A stretch of 64,000 nt of DNA, taken from assembly GCF_000371965.1 (NCBI RefSeq), contig NZ_AQUO01000002.1, forward strand, positions 698,001-762,000, read 5' to 3'. Positions 60,834-64,000 of this stretch are shown piece by piece. Source of the stretch: Paracoccus sp. N5 (GTDB lineage: Bacteria > Pseudomonadota > Alphaproteobacteria > Rhodobacterales > Rhodobacteraceae). The position numbers and the translations under genes were made by a program. Numbering within the stretch: position 1 is the first letter of the stretch; every line of letters starts with the position of its first letter. Under the pieces are notes generated by a model. The model did no database searches and was not told where the DNA came from. It was given only the letters and a program-made list of their open reading frames with translations.

Positions 60834-62351
60834 TCAGGCGGCTTGGGCGAGGTCCGAGCCGGCGAACCAGTCGGCAAAGGCGCGGCGCTGGTCCTCGGTC
60901 AGGTGCAGGTAATGCTTGGTGCGGCGATAGAGGATGTCCTCGGGCGTTTGCGCCCATTCGCGCGCGACCAGATAGCGCGCCTCGGCCTCGTAGAGATTGC
61001 CGCCGAAATGCCGGCCCAGGTCGGAAAGCGACAGCGCCCCCGCCACCACGTCGCGGGTCCGGGTGCCGTAAAGCCGGCCATAGTGGTGCAGCAGCCCGCG
61101 CGGCATCCAGGGGTTCAGCTCGCGCAGCAGTTCCGCATAGCTTTCGTAATCGGCATTGGCCATGTCGCCGCCGGGCAAGGGCGCGCTTTCGGTCCAGTCC
61201 GGACCCATGGCCGGGAACACCTCGCGCAGCCGATGCATGCCGCGCTCGGCCAGCTCGCGGAAGGTGGTGATCTTGCCGCCGAAGACGTTCAGCAGCGGCG
61301 CGCCGCCGGTCTGGTCCAGATCGAAGACATAGTCCCGCGTCACCGCCGAAGGGTTGCCCTTGCCATCGTCGAACAGCGGCCGCACGCCCGAAAAGCTGTG
61401 CAGCACGTCGTCGCGCCGCAGCTTCTGCTTGAAATAGCGGTTCACGGCGGCGATCAGGTATTCGATCTCGGATTCGTCGGCCGTGACGTCCTCGGCCCGG
61501 CCGTCATAGGCGATGTCGGTGGTGCCGATCAGCGCCTTGTCGCCCTCATAGGGGTTGATGAAGATCACCCGCTTGTCGTGGTTCTGCACCAGATAGGCAT
61601 TGGCGCCCGCCCACCATTTCGGCACGATGATATGGCTGCCCTTGACCAGCCGCACGTTGCGGCTGGACTGCGCGCCCGCCACCCGGCCGATCACGTCCGA
61701 CACCCACGGCCCGGCGCAGTTCACCACGCAGCGGGCGCGGAAAGTCCGCAGTTCTCCGGTGATCTCGCTGCGGGTCTGCACGGTCCAGGCGCCGTCCTCG
61801 CGCCGGGCCGAAATGCAGGGGCTGCGGGTCAGCACCTCGGCGCCGCGCTCGGCGGCATCGACGGCGTTCAGCACCACGAGGCGGGCGTCATCGACCCAGC
61901 AATCGGAATATTCGAAACCCTTGACGTATTCGTCCAGCAGCGGCGCGCCCTCGGGGTCGCGACGCAGGTCCAGCGTGCGGGTGCCGGGCAGCTTCTGCCG
62001 CCCGCCCAGATGGTCGTAAAGGAACAGCCCCAGCCGCACCAGCCAAGCGGGCCGGTCCTGCGGCGAATGCGGCAGCACGAAGCGCATCGGCCAGATGATA
62101 TGCGGGGCGGCGTTCAGCAGCACCTCGCGCTCGATCAGCGCCTCGCGCACCAGGCGGAACTCGTAATATTCCAGGTAGCGCAGCCCGCCATGCACCAGCT
62201 TGCCCGAGCGCGACGAGGTGCCCTGCGCCAGGTCGTCCTTTTCGCAAAGCACCACCTTCAGGCCCCGCCCGGCGGCATCGCGCGCGACGCCGGCGCCGTT
62301 GATGCCGCCGCCGATGACGAAAAGGTCGATCATCTCTTGATCCTGGGCCAT
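60834..62351 (-). CDS. eryB: FAD-dependent polyol-phosphate dehydrogenase, EryB-like (GlpD family)
   Basis: A 505-residue GlpD-type flavoenzyme: LFVIGGGINGAGVARDAAGRGLKVVLCEKDDLAQGTSSRSGKLVHGGLRYLE is the family FAD signature. CVVNCAGPWVSDV, IGTTDIAYDG and VFGGKITTFRELAE follow, along with the C-terminal GlpD helical domain. In this operon the substrate is expected to be L-erythritol-4-phosphate, oxidised to 3-tetrulose-4-phosphate with electrons passed to quinone. Glycerol-3-phosphate is the alternative. It lies three bases after eryA. Confidence 0.9.
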   Translation of the reverse strand: MAQDQEMIDLFVIGGGINGAGVARDAAGRGLKVVLCEKDDLAQGTSSRSGKLVHGGLRYLEYYEFRLVREALIEREVLLNAAPHIIWPMRFVLPHSPQDRPAWLVRLGLFLYDHLGGRQKLPGTRTLDLRRDPEGAPLLDEYVKGFEYSDCWVDDARLVVLNAVDAAERGAEVLTRSPCISARREDGAWTVQTRSEITGELRTFRARCVVNCAGPWVSDVIGRVAGAQSSRNVRLVKGSHIIVPKWWAGANAYLVQNHDKRVIFINPYEGDKALIGTTDIAYDGRAEDVTADESEIEYLIAAVNRYFKQKLRRDDVLHSFSGVRPLFDDGKGNPSAVTRDYVFDLDQTGGAPLLNVFGGKITTFRELAERGMHRLREVFPAMGPDWTESAPLPGGDMANADYESYAELLRELNPWMPRGLLHHYGRLYGTRTRDVVAGALSLSDLGRHFGGNLYEAEARYLVAREWAQTPEDILYRRTKHYLHLTEDQRRAFADWFAGSDLAQAA

Positions 62352-62354
62352 GTC

Positions 62355-63911
62355 TCAATCTCCTGTCCGGGTGCGGGCCAGCGCGTCCCATGCGGGCGGC
62401 AGCGCCTGCCGCGAGGCGGAAAATGCGGGGAAAAGCCGCGCATAGGCGGCGGCGAGTTCGGGATCGGGCGCCTCGGCCGCGCCCAGAAGCGGCGTGACCC
62501 ATTCGGCGATGCAGGATTCCATGTCGGGATAGGCGCCGATGGCGACGGCGGCCATCATCGCAGCGCCGGCCGCGCCGGCCTCGTCGCGCCCGGACACCCG
62601 CACCGGGGCGTCGAGCGCGGCCGAGAGGATGCCGCGCAAGCCGCGCGAGCGCGCGGCGCCGCCGGTCAGCCGCAGCTCGGCCGGCAGCGGACCCATGGCG
62701 GCGTAGCAGTCGCGCATCGCCATGCCCAGCCCCTCGGCCACGGCGCGGATCAGGTCGGGATAGCGATGCCCGGCCGACAGGCCGACGAAGCCCGCGCGGG
62801 CATCGGCATTGACGAAGGGGCCACGCTCGCCCGCCTCGGAGATATAGGGGTGATAGACGATCTGGCCCGGCTTCGACTGCGCCAGCCAGCCCTCGATCCG
62901 GTCGACCAGGTCGCGATGCGTGACCGGCTGGCCCAGGTCGGACATGATCCCCGCCGCGATGCCCAGGATCCAGTCCAGGTTCAGCGTCGCCGCCATATTG
63001 GTCTGCACCTGGGTCACGACGCCGGGGATCGGCAGGCAGATGACATAGCCGGTGCCCTGCGCGTTCAGATGCACGTCCTGCGCGCGCACCGCCCGCAGAT
63101 GCACGCCGGTCGAGCCGACGGTCGAGCAGGCGACATCGCCCGCCCCGCCATAAACCCCGGCACCCAGCGCGGTCATTACCATGTCCACATAGCCCAGGCT
63201 GACCGGCGTGCCAGCGCGCAGGCCGGTGGCGCGGGCGGCCTCGGGCGTCAGCGGATGGGTAAGCTGCGAGCCATCGACGATCTCGGGCAGCAGGGCGCGG
63301 CGATGCTCCAGCCCCAGCGCGGCGATCACCGTGTCGTCATAGCGCCGGTCGCGGAAATTGCCGAAGGTGAAGCTGGCCTCGGACGGGTCGGTCGCCCGCA
63401 CCCCGGTCAGGTTCAGATAAAGCCAGTCCTTGCAATGCAGCGCCACCTCGGCCCGGTCCAGCAGTTCCGGGCAATGCGCGTCCATATGCGCCATCTGGCT
63501 GCCCTGCTGGCAGGTGTTGAGCCCGGTGCCGGTCGCCTCGAACCGGGCGCGATTCGCCGGACCGGCGGCCAGCCGCGCCACCGTCGGCGCGGCGCGGGCG
63601 TCGAGCCACAGCCAAGCGTCGCCCACTGGCCCGTCGCGGCCGACCAGCCAGGTGCCGTCGCCCTGCGCCGTGACCGAGAGCGCGGCGGTGCGGGCGGCAA
63701 GATCGGGCAGTTTCTCGCCCAGGCCCCGCAGCGCGGCGGCGCAGTCGTCCCAGGTCTGCGCCAAGGGTTGCGTGGCCGAGCCGTCGCCGCCGGCCTGATA
63801 GCGGTTCGGCACCGAGGCCGCGGCGATCTGCCGCCCGCCCAGGTCGAAGGCCACCGCCTTGATGACCGAGGTGCCGGCGTCGATGCCGATCAGGATGTCA
63901 GCCCCGGCCAT
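62355..63911 (-). CDS. eryA: FGGY-family carbohydrate kinase, erythritol kinase-like
   Basis: A 518-residue sugar kinase. ILIGIDAGTSVIKAVAFDLGG is the N-terminal phosphate loop, and the catalytic Asp region is WLWLDARAAPTVARL. The C-terminal ATP domain has LSAGHRYPDLIRAVAEGLGMAMRDCYAAMG and the GGAARSRGLRGILSAALDAPV adenine site. It begins the eryABCD operon and should phosphorylate erythritol (or a related tetritol/pentitol) with ATP. The start ATG 63911 lies inside the end of the upstream open frame. Confidence 0.9.
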   Translation of the reverse strand: MAGADILIGIDAGTSVIKAVAFDLGGRQIAAASVPNRYQAGGDGSATQPLAQTWDDCAAALRGLGEKLPDLAARTAALSVTAQGDGTWLVGRDGPVGDAWLWLDARAAPTVARLAAGPANRARFEATGTGLNTCQQGSQMAHMDAHCPELLDRAEVALHCKDWLYLNLTGVRATDPSEASFTFGNFRDRRYDDTVIAALGLEHRRALLPEIVDGSQLTHPLTPEAARATGLRAGTPVSLGYVDMVMTALGAGVYGGAGDVACSTVGSTGVHLRAVRAQDVHLNAQGTGYVICLPIPGVVTQVQTNMAATLNLDWILGIAAGIMSDLGQPVTHRDLVDRIEGWLAQSKPGQIVYHPYISEAGERGPFVNADARAGFVGLSAGHRYPDLIRAVAEGLGMAMRDCYAAMGPLPAELRLTGGAARSRGLRGILSAALDAPVRVSGRDEAGAAGAAMMAAVAIGAYPDMESCIAEWVTPLLGAAEAPDPELAAAYARLFPAFSASRQALPPAWDALARTRTGD

Positions 63912-64000
63912 GGCGCGCCGTCCTGCGGGGGTCGGTGGGGTGGTGATGCATGGTGCCCTCCTCCGCCCGGACCACGGCCGCGGCGGCAAGCCAGCCCGGA
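63898..64000 (-). CDS. 3' end of an unidentified gene upstream of eryA (truncated by window)
   Basis: An open frame with strong GC3 bias enters from the window edge (PGWLAAAAVVRAEEG), passes a His-rich stretch (TMHHHPTDPRRTARHGRG) and stops at TGA 63898-63900, overlapping eryA by 14 bases. The overlap suggests a co-transcribed gene. In other ery loci transporter genes or a repressor stand nearby, but this tail does not identify a family. A GGAGGAGGG followed by ATG at 63951 means a short 17-codon leader peptide is an alternative. Confidence 0.45.
   Translation of the reverse strand, partial: PGWLAAAAVVRAEEGTMHHHPTDPRRTARHGRG

Noticed and set aside
63898..63951. A 17-codon leader peptide (MHHHPTDP...) before eryA with a strong GGAGGAGGG
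   Set aside because: The same frame stays open to the window edge with strong GC3 bias, so it is more simply the end of an upstream gene. It is kept only as an alternative in the feature note.
1..64000. Mobile elements, tRNA, rRNA or CRISPR arrays
   Set aside because: No transposase, integrase, terminal inverted repeats with target duplications, cloverleaf genes or regularly spaced repeats were recognised by eye in the window.

Overview
The window looks like a GC-rich alphaproteobacterial chromosome or large replicon of the Rhodobacterales, most probably Paracoccus or a close relative. The pointers are the red-type (form IC) RubisCO operon with cbbX and a divergent cbbR, the very high GC3, the GC-rich hairpin repeat between cbbS and cbbX, and typical family members such as Hint-domain, HPP-CBS and RcnB-like proteins. 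This assignment is inferred from gene content and style; no rRNA or other taxonomic marker is present. No tRNA, rRNA, CRISPR array, insertion sequence or phage gene was seen, and no stretch longer than about 300 bases lacks a gene.

Layout. (1) 1-6025: purine catabolism/uptake block: end of an unidentified gene, an ornithine-cyclodeaminase-family protein, an NCS2 purine permease, 8-oxoguanine/guanine-type deaminase, 5-hydroxyisourate hydrolase and a second NCS2 permease. (2) 6147-11865: divergent cbbR and the CO2-fixation operon cbbF-like, cbbP, cbbL, cbbS, cbbX. The cbbF-like protein has lost most FBPase metal-site residues. (3) 11862-15347: gamma-glutamyl-polyamine pair (puuA/puuB-like) divergent from a GntR regulator. 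(4) 15458-17962: RcnB-like protein, ychF, trpA. (5) 18065-25443: electrophile/quinone detoxification: GST, a fused VOC dioxygenase-esterase (MhqO+MhqD-like), FMN reductase, a Hint protein, a second MhqO-like protein, a LysR regulator and a luciferase-like monooxygenase. (6) 25516-36469: Kef antiporter, a three-gene ABC exporter-type operon, a PhoA-type alkaline phosphatase behind a phased Pho-box-like site, then kdpD(short)-kdpE-hutD divergent from kup. (7) 36466-41346: pxpA, DUF1445, fused pxpBC and biotin carboxylase-BCCP. (8) 41523-52506: HPP-CBS protein, glycosyltransferases, a Gfo/Idh-epimerase fusion, AmiS/UreI, DUF475, DUF1127, and LysR/PACE genes. (9) 52540-63911: a polyol (erythritol-type) locus: eryABCD on the minus strand, deoR-tpiB-rpiB plus FBPase and class II aldolase on the plus strand, and a divergent transketolase.

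How it fits together. The ery genes should turn erythritol into D-erythrose-4-phosphate. Transketolase, aldolase and the canonical FBPase encoded in the same block can carry that product into sedoheptulose/fructose phosphates, and the same enzymes are those the cbb operon 45 kb away lacks (it has no transketolase, no aldolase, and a degenerate FBPase). Potassium handling recurs (Kef, Kup, KdpDE without kdpFABC). Tight operons with ATGA overlaps are common, and four convergent gene pairs share a single CTAG for both stop codons.
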